64,000 nt of DNA from Ruminococcaceae bacterium Marseille-P2935. Its GTDB lineage: Bacteria > Bacillota > Clostridia > Oscillospirales > Ruminococcaceae. This document shows positions 24,469 through 34,479 of this stretch, piece after piece. The notes under the pieces were generated by a model that saw only the letters and a list, made by a program, of their open reading frames with translations, was not told the origin of the DNA and ran no database searches. Numbering within the stretch: the first letter of the stretch is position 1; each line of letters opens with the position of its first letter. The stretch lies in assembly GCA_900104565.1 (NCBI GenBank), contig LT629951.1, positions 531,596 to 595,595 of the forward strand, read 5' to 3'. The position numbers and the translations under genes are program-made.

Positions 24469-24855
24469 ATGATTCAACTGGACTTACAAAGCCGCATACC
24501 TATTTATGAACAGCTGAAAAATAAAATATTCGAGATGATTGCATTGGATGTTCTGCATCCAAACGATCAGCTCCCATCGGTGCGCAATTTAGCACGGGAT
24601 TTGGGGATTAACCCCAATACCATACAAAAGTCTTACCAGGAGCTGGAACGGGAAGGCGTCATTTATTCGGTAAATGGAAAAGGAAGCTTTGTGGCCTCTG
24701 GCGAGGAGGTAAACAGGCGTTTTCAGGGGAAGACTATGCATAAACTGGGTACTGTTTTACAGGAAGTAAAGATGGTAGGTGTAGAAAAAGATAAAGTACA
24801 CACCATGGTGGACCGGATTTATCAAGGGGAGCGGAAGGAGGAGGCTGCACAGTGA
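24469..24855 (+). CDS. GntR-family repressor, YtrA type
   Basis: A 128-residue regulator. The winged-helix domain fills residues 1-70 (SRIPIYEQLKNKIFEMIALD, LPSVRNLARDLGINPNTIQK, YQELEREGVIYSVNGKGSFV). A short C-terminal helical tail replaces the large effector domains of other GntR proteins, which marks the YtrA subfamily. Such repressors control the ABC transporter genes beside them, usually in response to envelope stress or antibiotics. Start at 24469 follows GGAAGGAGGG. The stop overlaps the GTG start of the ATPase gene. The palindrome at 24413-24447 is its likely operator. Confidence 0.9.
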   Translation: MIQLDLQSRIPIYEQLKNKIFEMIALDVLHPNDQLPSVRNLARDLGINPNTIQKSYQELEREGVIYSVNGKGSFVASGEEVNRRFQGKTMHKLGTVLQEVKMVGVEKDKVHTMVDRIYQGERKEEAAQ

Positions 24856-25751
24856 TCAAAGCAACTGAACTAACCAAAAACTTTGACGAGTATATAGCGT
24901 TAGATAAATTGAACCTGCAGATCGATAAAGGTTCTCTATATGGCTTGGTGGGAACCAATGGATCAGGTAAATCTACCCTGCTGCGGCTGATTTCGGGGGT
25001 TTATTATCCAGATGGTGGAACAATAGAAATTGATGGGGCACAGGTATTTGAAAATATTCCACTAAAAGACCGGGTCTTTTTCTTGTCAGATGATTTATAT
25101 TTTTTACCCCAGTGTACCATGAATGATATGGCTGCGTTTTACCGGTCGGTTTATTCAGGCTGGTCAGACGAGAAATTCAAAAACTATCTGCTTCATCTGC
25201 CGCTGGACCCCAAAAAGCGGATCAGCACCTTTTCAAAAGGTATGAAACGCCAGGCAGGGCTATTGTTTGCGCTTTCCTGCCAGCCGGATGTCATGCTGTT
25301 AGACGAAGCTTTTGACGGGCTGGACCCAGTGGTACGAGGGGCATTTAAAAAAGTAATTGCCGAAGAGATGGCAGACCGGGAAATGACGGTGCTGGTATCC
25401 TCCCACAACCTGCGGGAATTGGAGGATATGTGCGACCATGTTGGAGTTCTGCACAAAGGTAAAGTGATGCTCGATAAAGAGATTGACGAGCTGAAACTTG
25501 GGTTTTGCAAGGTGCAGGCGGCATTTAAACCAATGGTTGACCCGGTTAAACTAGAAAAACTTGAAATTTTGCAGATGGATCAAACAGGCAGTCTGCTGAA
25601 CCTGATTATTAAAGGAAACCGGGCTAGTGTTCTTAGCTATCTGCAAACATTGGATCCAATCTTCTGTGAGGCGGTTCCACTTACCTTGGAGGAAGTATTT
25701 ATTCATGAAATGGAGGCGATAGGCTATGATTACAAGAACATCTTATTATAA
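24852..25751 (+). CDS. ABC transporter ATP-binding protein
   Basis: A 299-residue ATPase starting at GTG 24852 (GTGA overlap with the repressor stop). Walker A is GTNGSGKSTLL, the signature region is STFSKGMKRQAGLLFALSC (a modified LSGGQ), Walker B is DVMLLDEAFDGLD, and the H-loop lies in VLVSSHNLREL. About 80 extra residues at the C-terminus fit the ABC-2/YtrB type. It works with the large membrane protein encoded next, whose start lies inside its last codons. Transported substrate unknown; YtrA-linked systems often handle peptides, antibiotics or cell-wall lipids. Confidence 0.93.
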   Translation: MIKATELTKNFDEYIALDKLNLQIDKGSLYGLVGTNGSGKSTLLRLISGVYYPDGGTIEIDGAQVFENIPLKDRVFFLSDDLYFLPQCTMNDMAAFYRSVYSGWSDEKFKNYLLHLPLDPKKRISTFSKGMKRQAGLLFALSCQPDVMLLDEAFDGLDPVVRGAFKKVIAEEMADREMTVLVSSHNLRELEDMCDHVGVLHKGKVMLDKEIDELKLGFCKVQAAFKPMVDPVKLEKLEILQMDQTGSLLNLIIKGNRASVLSYLQTLDPIFCEAVPLTLEEVFIHEMEAIGYDYKNILL

Positions 25752-28041
25752 AGCACAGCGTTTTTGGGGCCTTTACCGCCAGTGTATTCGCCGTAACAGG
25801 GGTTATTTTGTATTGACAACCTTAATTGGAATTTTGTTTTTTCCGCTGCAGTTTTTCTTTACTGTGACCAACCCCCGCTTTCACGAAAACTCGGTTTGGC
25901 TGCTTGCACCATCTCAGCTGCATACCGCAGTGTCTTCTATAATTTTTCCGCTGTTAGTTATGTTATTCCCATTTATTCTTAGCTTAATGAATGTGAAATA
26001 TATGCACAACAAAATGGCGGTTGATACGTATCACGCTTTGCCGGTTACCCGGGAAGCGCTGCTGCTTGTAAATTTGTCTGCAACGATTACCATAACAGGC
26101 GCCTGCGTGGTTATCAATTACCTGCTGACAATGCTGCTGAAGGTCATCTACCTGCCCGGTACCTACACAGCATATGCGGTGGGCATGGCCTTTTGGGAGA
26201 TATTCTCCTTCCTTGTGGTGCAGCTGGCTATTATTGCAATTGTAGGGTTTGTGGCCGTCTGTGTTGGAAACGTATTTGAAAACTTTGTGTTTTCTGGCAT
26301 TTTGCTGGTATTTGCCCCAATCTGCCTGGCTATGACGACAGGGTTTATGGATTCGTACCTATTGGGATTTTCTACAGAGTCCTTTATTAAAGGCGAGGAT
26401 ATACTGCTCTTTTCTCCCATTACCATGCTTTACCGTTCCGGTTTGTTCGAAAGCCTGTTTGGGGTCCGCCCTATAAGCGGGCAGCAAGCTGGGGTTCCAA
26501 ACCTGGTGGGGGTATTGATTTGGTTGGTCATTGCTGCCGCACTGCTTGTGGTCGCCTGTCTTATTTATTCCCACCGTAAAAGTGAAGCGGCAGGCCAAAA
26601 TGATACCAAAGGTGTTTTGGCAATTGCAATTAAATTAATTGTCAGCTTTATTGCAGCAGGTATTTTTGGTGCAATATTCTCGTCAGTGTATGATTCTTCC
26701 CGCGGAATGTTTGTATTTGGCGTATGTATTGGAACATTAATTGTTTATTTCATTGCCGAAGTAATATTGGCAAGAGGATTTAAAACCATATTAAAGGCTG
26801 CCCCCATTGGTGTTGGCACAATGATGCTTTATGGAATTTTAGCTGCGCTTTTGGTAACCGGAGGCGCCGGTTACCAGCAGAGGGTGCCGGCTGTGGACCA
26901 GGTGGCCAGTGTGGTAATCAACTACCCCGACCGGTTTGTCCATGGCAGCTACCATAAGGACAACTATAGCACCTACACGGACCAATCGGGTAACCTGAAA
27001 AAAAATTATTTTGCAAATTATGATGTGGAATTAACTTCACCAGAAGCCATTGAAATTGTTCAAAAATTCCATCAATCTGCCATTCAGTATATGGAACCGG
27101 ATTTTTACGGTGGCACCTATGATGAATATTCTGCCAGAAGTACGGTTCAAATTTCGTTGGAGTATCGTTTAAAAAGTGGCGGCAAGCTGGTACGCAGCTA
27201 TTCCTCTATTCCGGTAGAGGCGCTTGCGGCGTTGATGGAATTGGATGTGAATGAGGAATACCAGCAAAAAACCAACCCCATTTTTCATATTGGGCCGGAA
27301 GATATTGAAACAATCAGCATTCGCAACCGGATTGGTGAGGAAACCTTACTGCTGAAAAAGGTTGACCAAGCATTTGCAAAGGCATTGCTGGAGGCTTTGC
27401 GGGCCGATATTCAGGCCGAGACGCTTAGTGATATCACCTCTCCAGCCAGTCCCGATTTTGGAAGCATTTCGCTTACCTTACAGGATACTCCGGATGACAA
27501 TGGTGTGTTTTATCAACAGGCATATGCAATTATTGGTTCAGGATATGAAAACACCATTCGTGTTTTGCAGCAGAACGGTTATTCTGACGCTTTGGAAATT
27601 GATGCCGATCAGGTAAAACTGGTTTATTGTGAATATTATAATACCATGTATGGGCGAATAAGCGGCAATATTCTTACCATGTTCTCGCATGGGGGCGTGT
27701 CAGAAAAATTCTATGATATGCCTGCGGCAGAGCGGGAGAAATATTACCGTTCCCAGTACCAGTCTGAAAAAGAATATTATTATGTGGTTGAATCCCAAGC
27801 AGATATTCAGGCATTGCTGTCAAGCTGCCGTAATCAAATGGATTTCAGAGGCGGCGCCATCCTCTGTTACTTCGAAACAGAAGATGACATGATACCGTAT
27901 CCGGTGCTGCTGCCATATAATTTGGCCCCGGCTTCAGTACAACTGAATTTTAAGGATGCATACCGTGATGAAATGGGATACCTGCTTCATGGGCAAAGCT
28001 GGTATCGGGAAAAAGAGACGGTAACTGCCGAGCTGGCATAA
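25726..28041 (+). CDS. Large ABC transporter permease with extracellular domain
   Basis: A 771-residue membrane protein overlapping the ATPase gene by 26 bases. Residues 1 to about 380 contain roughly ten membrane helices in ABC-2 style (MHNKMAVDTYHALPVTREAL is the conserved cytosolic loop). The C-terminal 390 residues, after the helix ending near GAGYQQRVPAV, are soluble and probably extracellular. Related proteins accompany YtrA-type regulators in clostridia. The soluble part carries no motif I recognise. It is the last gene of the three-gene operon, followed by a terminator. Confidence 0.85.
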   Translation: MITRTSYYKAQRFWGLYRQCIRRNRGYFVLTTLIGILFFPLQFFFTVTNPRFHENSVWLLAPSQLHTAVSSIIFPLLVMLFPFILSLMNVKYMHNKMAVDTYHALPVTREALLLVNLSATITITGACVVINYLLTMLLKVIYLPGTYTAYAVGMAFWEIFSFLVVQLAIIAIVGFVAVCVGNVFENFVFSGILLVFAPICLAMTTGFMDSYLLGFSTESFIKGEDILLFSPITMLYRSGLFESLFGVRPISGQQAGVPNLVGVLIWLVIAAALLVVACLIYSHRKSEAAGQNDTKGVLAIAIKLIVSFIAAGIFGAIFSSVYDSSRGMFVFGVCIGTLIVYFIAEVILARGFKTILKAAPIGVGTMMLYGILAALLVTGGAGYQQRVPAVDQVASVVINYPDRFVHGSYHKDNYSTYTDQSGNLKKNYFANYDVELTSPEAIEIVQKFHQSAIQYMEPDFYGGTYDEYSARSTVQISLEYRLKSGGKLVRSYSSIPVEALAALMELDVNEEYQQKTNPIFHIGPEDIETISIRNRIGEETLLLKKVDQAFAKALLEALRADIQAETLSDITSPASPDFGSISLTLQDTPDDNGVFYQQAYAIIGSGYENTIRVLQQNGYSDALEIDADQVKLVYCEYYNTMYGRISGNILTMFSHGGVSEKFYDMPAAEREKYYRSQYQSEKEYYYVVESQADIQALLSSCRNQMDFRGGAILCYFETEDDMIPYPVLLPYNLAPASVQLNFKDAYRDEMGYLLHGQSWYREKETVTAELA

Positions 28042-28047
28042 AAAGAA

Positions 28048-28077
28048 AATACCCGGCCGTTAAAACGGCCGGGTATT
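28048..28077 (+). terminator. Terminator after the ABC operon
   Basis: TACCCGGCCGTT pairs with AACGGCCGGGTA around AA; the T-run is short (TTCATTT). Nothing else but the NhaC terminator is seen in 28078-28344. Confidence 0.65.
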
Positions 28078-28299
28078 CATTTGAGGGAAAAAATATATTT
28101 GCCAAAAGTTGGTCGATTTCGAAGATTTTGACCGAGTACCGCGAAGAGGAATACGCCTTGCACAGGAATAACTGCAAAGCAGGTCATAAAATATTGAGCG
28201 TAGGCCAATTTGTTCCCATCTTTCAGCACTAATGTACAATTACATCATTCGTACGTTGTGGTAATGATATGAAATGGTTGTTTTTTTCTTGAAACTGAT

Positions 28300-28333
28300 A
28301 AAAAGGGGCGGCTTGTATGCCGCCCCCTTTTTA
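28300..28333 (-). terminator. Terminator after nhaC
   Basis: Minus strand: AAAAAGGGGGCGGC pairs with GCCGCCCC then TTTTT; also usable on the plus strand. Confidence 0.85.
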
Positions 28334-28344
28334 TATTAGTTCGC

Positions 28345-29880
28345 TTAAGCTTTTTTAGAATCCTTTCCAACCGTAATTCTGTGAAGTACAGTAAGTGCAA
28401 CAATCAGCAGGATAATTGCAGTGCCCAGGGTTAAAAAGACGTTGCGGGTAAAGCCGGCAACAATATAACCGATTGCACAGCAGATGGCTACTGTAATGGC
28501 ATAAGGAATTTGGGTAGATACATGGTCAATGTGGTTGCAGCCCGCACCGGTGGACGAGAGAATCGTAGTATCTGAAATAGGTGAGCAGTGGTCACCAAAT
28601 ACCGAACCGGCAAGAGTAGCTGACAAAGTAATAATCAGAAGTTCGGGAGCCACTTTTTGGCAGGTGGCAGTAATAATGGGGATCAGAATACCAAAAGTGC
28701 CCCATGCAGTTCCGGTCGAGAAGGAGAGGAAAGCCGCCACAATAAAAATAATGACGGGGATAAAACCGACGATCAGGTTTGAATCTGCCACCAACTGGCT
28801 GACAAACACATCGGTAGAAAGAATGGTGCAAACACCTTTTATTGTCCAGGCCAAGGTGAGGATCATGCAGGCTGAAACCATAGATTTTACACCCGTTACA
28901 ACACCGTCCATAAACTGGCGGAAGGATAAAATCTTTCTGGGTACAAAAAGCAGAATAGCTACAACTAAAGCACCGAAACCACCCATTGCCAGGGACAGGT
29001 TAGCGTCGCAGTTACCAAACCCTTCAAATAAACTAACACCGCCGTCAAAGAAATCGCCGGTGTAGAGCATGCAAAGAACAGTGAAGATGATGAGCGAAAC
29101 GATGGGGATAACCAGGTCAAATACGCGGCCTTTATTCGAAACAGGCACGCCCGCCAATTCATCGCTGGCACCGGCACCGCCTTCATTGGAGAACAGGTCG
29201 TTATTTTCCATTGCATTTTTTTCAAACCGTGCCATTGGACCAAAATCCAGTTTGGTAACAGAGAGTACAACAATCATAAGAATGGTAAGAATCGCGTATA
29301 GATTGAACGGAACCGAGGAGATAAATGCCTGCATACCGCTCATGTTTTCTGTTTCGGGGAAGTTGCTGATGACCGATGCGGCCCAGGAAGAGATTGGTGC
29401 AATGATGCATACAGGTGCCGCTGTTGCGTCAATCAGGTAAGCCAGTTTTGCACGAGAAATATTGTTTTTATCAGTGACTGGTTTCATAACGGTGCCAACA
29501 GTAAGGCAGTTAAAATAATCATCAATAAAAATTAACGCACCCAATGCGCAGGTTGCAAGCTGTGCACCCTCACGGGATTTGATCTTTTTCGATGCCCATT
29601 CCCCATAGGCATTTGAGCCGCCAGCCATAGTAATAACGGCAACCAACGCACCTAAAAGCGCTAAAAAGATAATCATAGTGGCGCTAAACTCATTACCCAT
29701 GATAGTAAACATTGAACTGATGGCGCTTACAATACCGCTGCCAGTGCTGAAGGAATAGATGAGAGTACCGGACAGGATGCCGATAATCAGGGAAGAGAAT
29801 ACCTCTTTGGTGATCAGGGCCAATGCAATAGCAATCACCGGAGGAAGAATAGAAAGAATTCCCGCTTGGATCGGTTCCAT
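28345..29880 (-). CDS. Na+/H+ antiporter family protein (NhaC type)
   Basis: A 511-residue polytopic membrane transporter. Family features: MEPIQAGILSILPPVIAIALAL, ALITKEVFSSLIIGILSG, FIDDYFNCLTVGTVMKPVTD, FSTGTAWGTFGILIPI and FGDHCSPISDTTILSSTGAGCNH. The FIDDYFN and GDHCSPISDTTI motifs are diagnostic for the NhaC/'Na+/H+ antiporter' superfamily, which also includes malate-lactate and amino-acid exchangers. The exact exchanged ions cannot be set from sequence. Single gene, ribosome site AAAAAGGAGCG before the ATG, flanked by terminators. Confidence 0.88.
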   Translation of the reverse strand: MEPIQAGILSILPPVIAIALALITKEVFSSLIIGILSGTLIYSFSTGSGIVSAISSMFTIMGNEFSATMIIFLALLGALVAVITMAGGSNAYGEWASKKIKSREGAQLATCALGALIFIDDYFNCLTVGTVMKPVTDKNNISRAKLAYLIDATAAPVCIIAPISSWAASVISNFPETENMSGMQAFISSVPFNLYAILTILMIVVLSVTKLDFGPMARFEKNAMENNDLFSNEGGAGASDELAGVPVSNKGRVFDLVIPIVSLIIFTVLCMLYTGDFFDGGVSLFEGFGNCDANLSLAMGGFGALVVAILLFVPRKILSFRQFMDGVVTGVKSMVSACMILTLAWTIKGVCTILSTDVFVSQLVADSNLIVGFIPVIIFIVAAFLSFSTGTAWGTFGILIPIITATCQKVAPELLIITLSATLAGSVFGDHCSPISDTTILSSTGAGCNHIDHVSTQIPYAITVAICCAIGYIVAGFTRNVFLTLGTAIILLIVALTVLHRITVGKDSKKA

Positions 29881-30026
29881 ATTATTCGCTCCTTTTTCTT
29901 AAAAATCTTATCCCATAATACCATAATTCTACCAGATAATCAATAAAACAGACACAAACCGTACATATTTTATTAATTAATACGAAGTTATTTTAAATGG
30001 GGTGGCTATGCTCACTGAAGAGCACA

Positions 30027-30062
30027 GAAAACCAGGCCGGAATTGTTTCCGGCCTGGTTTTG
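30027..30062. terminator. Bidirectional terminator
   Basis: AAAACCAGGCCGGAA pairs with TTCCGGCCTGGTTTT around TTGT; T-rich on both strands. It lies in the 447-base gap between nhaC and cls, where no gene is seen. Confidence 0.75.
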
Positions 30063-30327
30063 CTAAATTTTAGTATGCTTTAAACAAAGCCCGCAAGAGA
30101 AAAAATTGGAATAAATATTCTGACGGCCACCGCCTACACCTTAGTAAACAGGATGGAAACGACAAGTACCCGTCTGTTTTTATAAAACTTTAGAGGACCA
30201 AAGCATATCAGGTACAGCGAAAGCCCTGAGGTAAGTTATCACCCCAAAGTACATATTAAGGCAAAGCATCATTCAGCACTGGCAACCCAGCGTATCATTT
30301 TAGGCTGGGCAGGGACAAAACCCAAAA

Positions 30328-31860
30328 TTACATCATCGGAGCGAACAACCGCAGGAAAGAGCGGAGAATACGCTTAGGCAAACTGATTTGCTTGGCTACT
30401 TCCAGGGTAATATTGGTACAGACCTGCAAAGTATCCAAAATATCCTTTTTTACATCTGCAATGACCGGCGCTTCATAAAAAACTACACCACATTCAAAGT
30501 GCAGGTAAAGGCTTCTGAAGTCCAGGTTGGTGGTGCCTACAATGGCTACCCGGTCGTCCACTACAAACATTTTTGCATGAACAAAGCCAGGCGTATACTC
30601 CATAATGGTTACCCCGGCCTCCAAAAGCGGCTTGTAATAAGACTGGGTGACCATATGCACATACCATTTATCGGGAATATGCGGGGTCATAATACGTACA
30701 TCCACACCGCTTTGGGCCGCCATAGACAATGCGGTAATCATTTCGTTATCTAAAATCAGGTAAGGGGTAGTGATATATACATAGCGGGTAGCACGGTTAA
30801 TCATATGCAGGTAAGCATTTTCCGAAACATTGTAATTGTCCAGCGGGCTATCACCAAAGGGCTGAACAAAACCTTTGGCATCTGTGCAGGAAACGGTTGG
30901 GCGGTACCGGTCGAATTCAATATCTTCACCAGATTCATATTTCCAAAGCTGAAGGAACATAAAAGTGAAATTCCAAACCCCGTCCCCAGTCAGCATAACA
31001 GCAGTATCCTTCCAATGGCCAAGCTTAGGGTAGACATTAATATATTCATCCGCCAGGTTAATACCGCCGCAAAAACCCACATTTCCGTCGATCACGCAAA
31101 TTTTCCGGTGATCACGGTAGTTCATCATTGCATTTAAACGCGGTCGGAATGGGTTAAATACGGTAAGCTTAATACCGGCGTTTTGAATCAGCTTGTCATA
31201 TATTTTTGGAAGGGTCTGCAGGCTTCCGACATCGTCATACATCAGCCTGACCTCTACTCCCTCGGTTACCTTTTGTTTGAGAATGTCAAAGACCGTGTCC
31301 CACATTTTTCCTGGTTCTAAGATAAAGTATTCCAGCAAAATAAATTTTTTGGCTTTCATTAGCTCTTGTTTTAACGCTTCAAACTTTTCTTCTCCCACTT
31401 TAAAGTACCGGGCAGTGGTGTTGCGGCAGAGCGGAAAATCTGAAACGTTTCGGATATAATCGCTCTGAACAGTCAGCTGAGGGCTTAATTCATTGAGAGC
31501 CTGGCGGATATTAGAGTCTTCCTCCAAATACTGATGGCCTTCCTGAACCGAAACCTCCAGCTTTTTGCGCATTTTTTTGTTCAGAGTTTTATTCCCCCAA
31601 ACCAAATAAAACAGCCCCCCAAACAAGGGAAATACAAAAATGGCAATAATCCAGGCAATTTTGTAAGAGGGGTTGTCCTGTGAAGCAACTATCCAAAGCA
31701 CCACCGCCAGGCTGAGCAGCTCCAGAACCGGGTAAAGGTAAATGGTTGTAGTACTGAGGTATGCGATAGAAACTACAATAAATGCAAATTGAAGCAGAAT
31801 TAGGAGGCCTACGATTACCATACGGCTAAACAAAAAGCCAACCAGTTTTTTTAGCCGCAT
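30328..31860 (-). CDS. cls: Cardiolipin synthase
   Basis: A 510-residue phospholipase-D-superfamily enzyme joining two phosphatidylglycerols to cardiolipin. Two N-terminal membrane helices (residues 10-60) and the PLDc_N region (KIAWIIAIFVFPLFGGLFYLVWG) precede two HKD motifs, HRKICVIDGNVGFCGG and HAKMFVVDDRVAIVGTTNLD. Both are complete, so the enzyme should be active. It follows galE by 28 bases on the same strand and is probably co-transcribed with it; a link to membrane and glycolipid metabolism is possible but not shown. Confidence 0.93.
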   Translation of the reverse strand: MRLKKLVGFLFSRMVIVGLLILLQFAFIVVSIAYLSTTTIYLYPVLELLSLAVVLWIVASQDNPSYKIAWIIAIFVFPLFGGLFYLVWGNKTLNKKMRKKLEVSVQEGHQYLEEDSNIRQALNELSPQLTVQSDYIRNVSDFPLCRNTTARYFKVGEEKFEALKQELMKAKKFILLEYFILEPGKMWDTVFDILKQKVTEGVEVRLMYDDVGSLQTLPKIYDKLIQNAGIKLTVFNPFRPRLNAMMNYRDHRKICVIDGNVGFCGGINLADEYINVYPKLGHWKDTAVMLTGDGVWNFTFMFLQLWKYESGEDIEFDRYRPTVSCTDAKGFVQPFGDSPLDNYNVSENAYLHMINRATRYVYITTPYLILDNEMITALSMAAQSGVDVRIMTPHIPDKWYVHMVTQSYYKPLLEAGVTIMEYTPGFVHAKMFVVDDRVAIVGTTNLDFRSLYLHFECGVVFYEAPVIADVKKDILDTLQVCTNITLEVAKQISLPKRILRSFLRLFAPMM

Positions 31861-31888
31861 GCTGTCTTCCTCCTTTTTAAGCTATTCG

Positions 31889-32890
31889 CTATTTTATATT
31901 TTGCTGTGCAAAATTCCAGGCGTCGGCACACATCTGGTCAATATTCCGCACAGCCTGCCAGTGCAACAGTTCTTTTGCCTTAGCGGCATCTGCATAAGAG
32001 GTTGCAATATCTCCGGCCCGGCGGGGTGCAATTCGGTAAGGTACCTTTTTGCCGCTGGCTTTTTCAAAGGCGCGTACCACTTCCAGCACACTGTACCCCT
32101 TGCCACGGCCCAGGTTGATTGGCTCTACACCTGTGCGTGAAAGAATGTATTCCAGCGCTTTAATATGGCCTTCGGCCAAATCCATTACATGAATATAATC
32201 CCGTACGCCGGTTCCATCAGGGGTGTTATAATCGTCACCGAATACATTCAGCTGTTCCAGTTTGCCCAAAGCTACTTTAGCAATGTAGGGCAGCAGGTTG
32301 TTGGGAATACCATTGGGGTCTTCTCCGATCAGTCCGCTGGGGTGTGCACCAATGGGGTTAAAGTAACGCAGAAGAGCCACACTCCATTCGGGGTCTGCAT
32401 GGAAAAGGTCGGTTAGAATCCACTCGATCATCAGTTTGGTGGTGCCGTATGGGTTGGTGGTAGAGAGCGGATAATCCTCCCGGAAAGGCACATTCTGATT
32501 GGTGCCATAAACGGTAGCAGAAGAAGAAAACACTATTTTTTTACAGCCTGCTGCTGCCATTACACGGCACAGCACTAAGGTGCCGGTTATATTATTGCTG
32601 TAATACTCCAACGGCTTTGCTACACTTTCGCCCACAGCTTTTAACCCGGCAAAATGAATGACCGCATCAATCGTGTTTTCGTGGAAGATCGTATTCATCC
32701 TGTTCTCGTCGCCAATATCAGCCTCGTAAAATTTAAAATCCTTTTTGGTAATTGACTTAATACGGTCTAAAACCTCTGGTTTAGAGTTGACAAAATTATC
32801 CACAATCACGATTTCATACCCTGCATCCAATAGGCAAACAGCTGTGTGACTGCCAATATAGCCTGCGCCGCCAGTGATTAAAATAGCCAT
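31889..32890 (-). CDS. galE: UDP-glucose 4-epimerase
   Basis: A 333-residue short-chain-dehydrogenase-type epimerase interconverting UDP-glucose and UDP-galactose, feeding surface glycan synthesis. N-terminal NAD motif GGAGYIGSH, the IHFAGLKAVGES loop, catalytic SSSATVYG and NPYGTTK (YxxxK), and the C-terminal INLGRGKGYSVLEV and RRAGDIATSYAD segments are all normal. The ribosome site lies in AGCGGAATGGAG, the same string that ends the dispersed element upstream of pyk, ureG and the lipoprotein gene, but without the element's first hairpin. A 12-base tandem repeat (ATCGGTATAAAA twice) precedes it. Confidence 0.96.
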   Translation of the reverse strand: MAILITGGAGYIGSHTAVCLLDAGYEIVIVDNFVNSKPEVLDRIKSITKKDFKFYEADIGDENRMNTIFHENTIDAVIHFAGLKAVGESVAKPLEYYSNNITGTLVLCRVMAAAGCKKIVFSSSATVYGTNQNVPFREDYPLSTTNPYGTTKLMIEWILTDLFHADPEWSVALLRYFNPIGAHPSGLIGEDPNGIPNNLLPYIAKVALGKLEQLNVFGDDYNTPDGTGVRDYIHVMDLAEGHIKALEYILSRTGVEPINLGRGKGYSVLEVVRAFEKASGKKVPYRIAPRRAGDIATSYADAAKAKELLHWQAVRNIDQMCADAWNFAQQNIK

Positions 32891-33201
32891 AAAATCTTCT
32901 CCATTCCGCTGTAACCGTCATTTTTTATACCGATTTTTATACCGATCCAATTGACAAGTACAGCTTTATTATTTCTGTTTTCAGAACAAATATGAGCAGT
33001 TTGTCCTTTTGTTTCCAGTATAAAGCCGTCTAAGAAAACTGTCAATTAAGGTTTGTTAAGAATTTTACCGTTGCGTATAGACTAAGTAAAATTAACAAAA
33101 TATTCTATCAATTTTTGTAAGAATGGGTTATACTAAAAGAAATAAAAGAGTAAAAGAAAACGGCCGGAATGGTGGCCGTAAACAGGAGGGAAAAAGGAAA
33201 T
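32891..33201. other. Divergent promoter region between galE and the HD-domain gene
   Basis: This 311-base stretch has no gene. On the plus strand TTGTTA, 17 bases, TATAGA (33052-33080) and a later TATACT at 33130 are candidate promoters for the HD gene. The hairpin ACGGCC-GGAAT-GGTGGCCGT lies just before AGGAGGG. Confidence 0.45.
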
Positions 33202-33882
33202 ATGGTAACCTTTCAGGATGTAAAAAACAACAAAGAATTGAAAACCTATATTGAAAATGCAGATGCCAGCCTAAAGGCGCTTGGCTTTACAGAGCATTCT
33301 TATGCCCACGTAAATAAGGTGGCCAAAGACGCTTATGATTTATTAATTGGTTTGGGGTACCCTGAGCGTACGGCCGAGCTTGCCAGAATTGCCGGCTACA
33401 TGCATGACATTGGCAACGTAATTAACCGGATAGACCATGCACAAAGCGGAGCGGTAATGGCTTTCCGCCTGCTGGACAAAATGGGTATGGGTGCCGATGA
33501 AATTTCCATTGTAATTGCGGCAATCGGCAACCATGACGAATCTACCGCAGTTCCGGTGAATCCGGTAGCGGCGGCGTTAATTTTGGCCGATAAAAGTGAT
33601 GTGCGCCGCAGCCGGGTACGCAACGCCGCCAATGGGAACCGCAAAGGTGTTTTGGATTCTTTTGATATTTATGACCGTGTAAACTATGCGGTGGAATGGT
33701 CTACTGTAAAGCTGGACATTGACCATAAAGCAGTCGAGCTGCAGATGCAGCTACACCCCGAAATCAGCGCAGTCATGGATTATTTTGAAATCTTTCTTTC
33801 CCGTATGGTGCTGTGTAAACGAGCGGCGGAGTTTTTGGGGCTGCGGTTCCAGCTGAAGATAAACGATTATAATTTGCTGTAA
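33202..33882 (+). CDS. HD-domain phosphohydrolase
   Basis: A 226-residue protein starting at 33202 after AGGAGGG (a longer frame adds 11 residues). The HD metal site is visible: HSYAHVNKVAKDAYDLL gives the first histidine, AGYMHDIGNVINRIDHAQSG the HD pair and further histidine, and KSDVRRSR the final aspartate region (LADKSD). Such proteins hydrolyse phosphate esters, often of nucleotides. The substrate is not evident. Monocistronic, with a strong terminator; divergent from galE. Confidence 0.85.
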   Translation: MVTFQDVKNNKELKTYIENADASLKALGFTEHSYAHVNKVAKDAYDLLIGLGYPERTAELARIAGYMHDIGNVINRIDHAQSGAVMAFRLLDKMGMGADEISIVIAAIGNHDESTAVPVNPVAAALILADKSDVRRSRVRNAANGNRKGVLDSFDIYDRVNYAVEWSTVKLDIDHKAVELQMQLHPEISAVMDYFEIFLSRMVLCKRAAEFLGLRFQLKINDYNLL

Positions 33883-33891
33883 TTATAGTAG

Positions 33892-33925
33892 TACGGGCCG
33901 GTAAATATTACCGGCCCGTATTTTT
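33892..33925 (+). terminator. Terminator after the HD-domain gene
   Basis: TACGGGCCGGTAA pairs with TTACCGGCCCGTA around ATA, then TTTTT. Beyond it, 33926-34246 shows no gene. Confidence 0.9.
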
Positions 33926-34246
33926 GTACCGTGCAAATACCCGGCGGCTGTGCCGGGTGAGAAAAAGGGTTTTTTGCATGGGGAAAAACAGGGAGATAGG
34001 ATAAAATCTGTTGTTTGTCAGCGTGTATTTTGGAACGAACCACAGTATTTGGCAATAACGTAAGATGCAATATGGCAAAGAAATATGCCGGTGAAAAAGC
34101 TTGCTGGCAGGCAGTAGTATAACATGCTGCAAAAAATTTAGGGCTCGTGCTCCATAAACAGTTGCAGATGTCAGGCATATACTGTGCCATTACAAGTTAA
34201 GCAGTGCTATTCATTTGTTATTACTAATAACAGGCAAAGCAAACAC

Positions 34247-34465
34247 TTATTCAAATAAAGAGTTTTGCAGTTTTGCCAATTTGGCTCTGCGGGCAGCTGT
34301 TGCCTGATCATCCAACTGGAAGCTGCCGTCCTCCAAAACAATTAGACAATCACCTTCCCTGGAATTGTCAGGCAGTAGGGAAAGAGGGATAGAGACTGTA
34401 CTGCGGTCCAATGCTTCACATACGGCAAAGCCCTCTTCCAAACGGTCAATGGTATACTGTTTCAT
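34247..34465 (-). CDS. DUF3006 small protein
   Basis: A 72-residue protein (MKQYTIDRLEEGFAVCEALD) with the DUF3006 pattern. It opens with a short beta-rich domain, IDRLEEGFAV...ED, and continues with a GDCLIVLEDGSF-like strand and a charged helical end. DUF3006 genes commonly sit immediately after ComEC-like metallo-beta-lactamase genes, as here (14 bases). Molecular role unknown. Third gene of the ygiQ-MBL-DUF3006 operon. Confidence 0.8.
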   Translation of the reverse strand: MKQYTIDRLEEGFAVCEALDRSTVSIPLSLLPDNSREGDCLIVLEDGSFQLDDQATAARRAKLAKLQNSLFE

Positions 34466-34479
34466 ACTCGGCCCCTCCG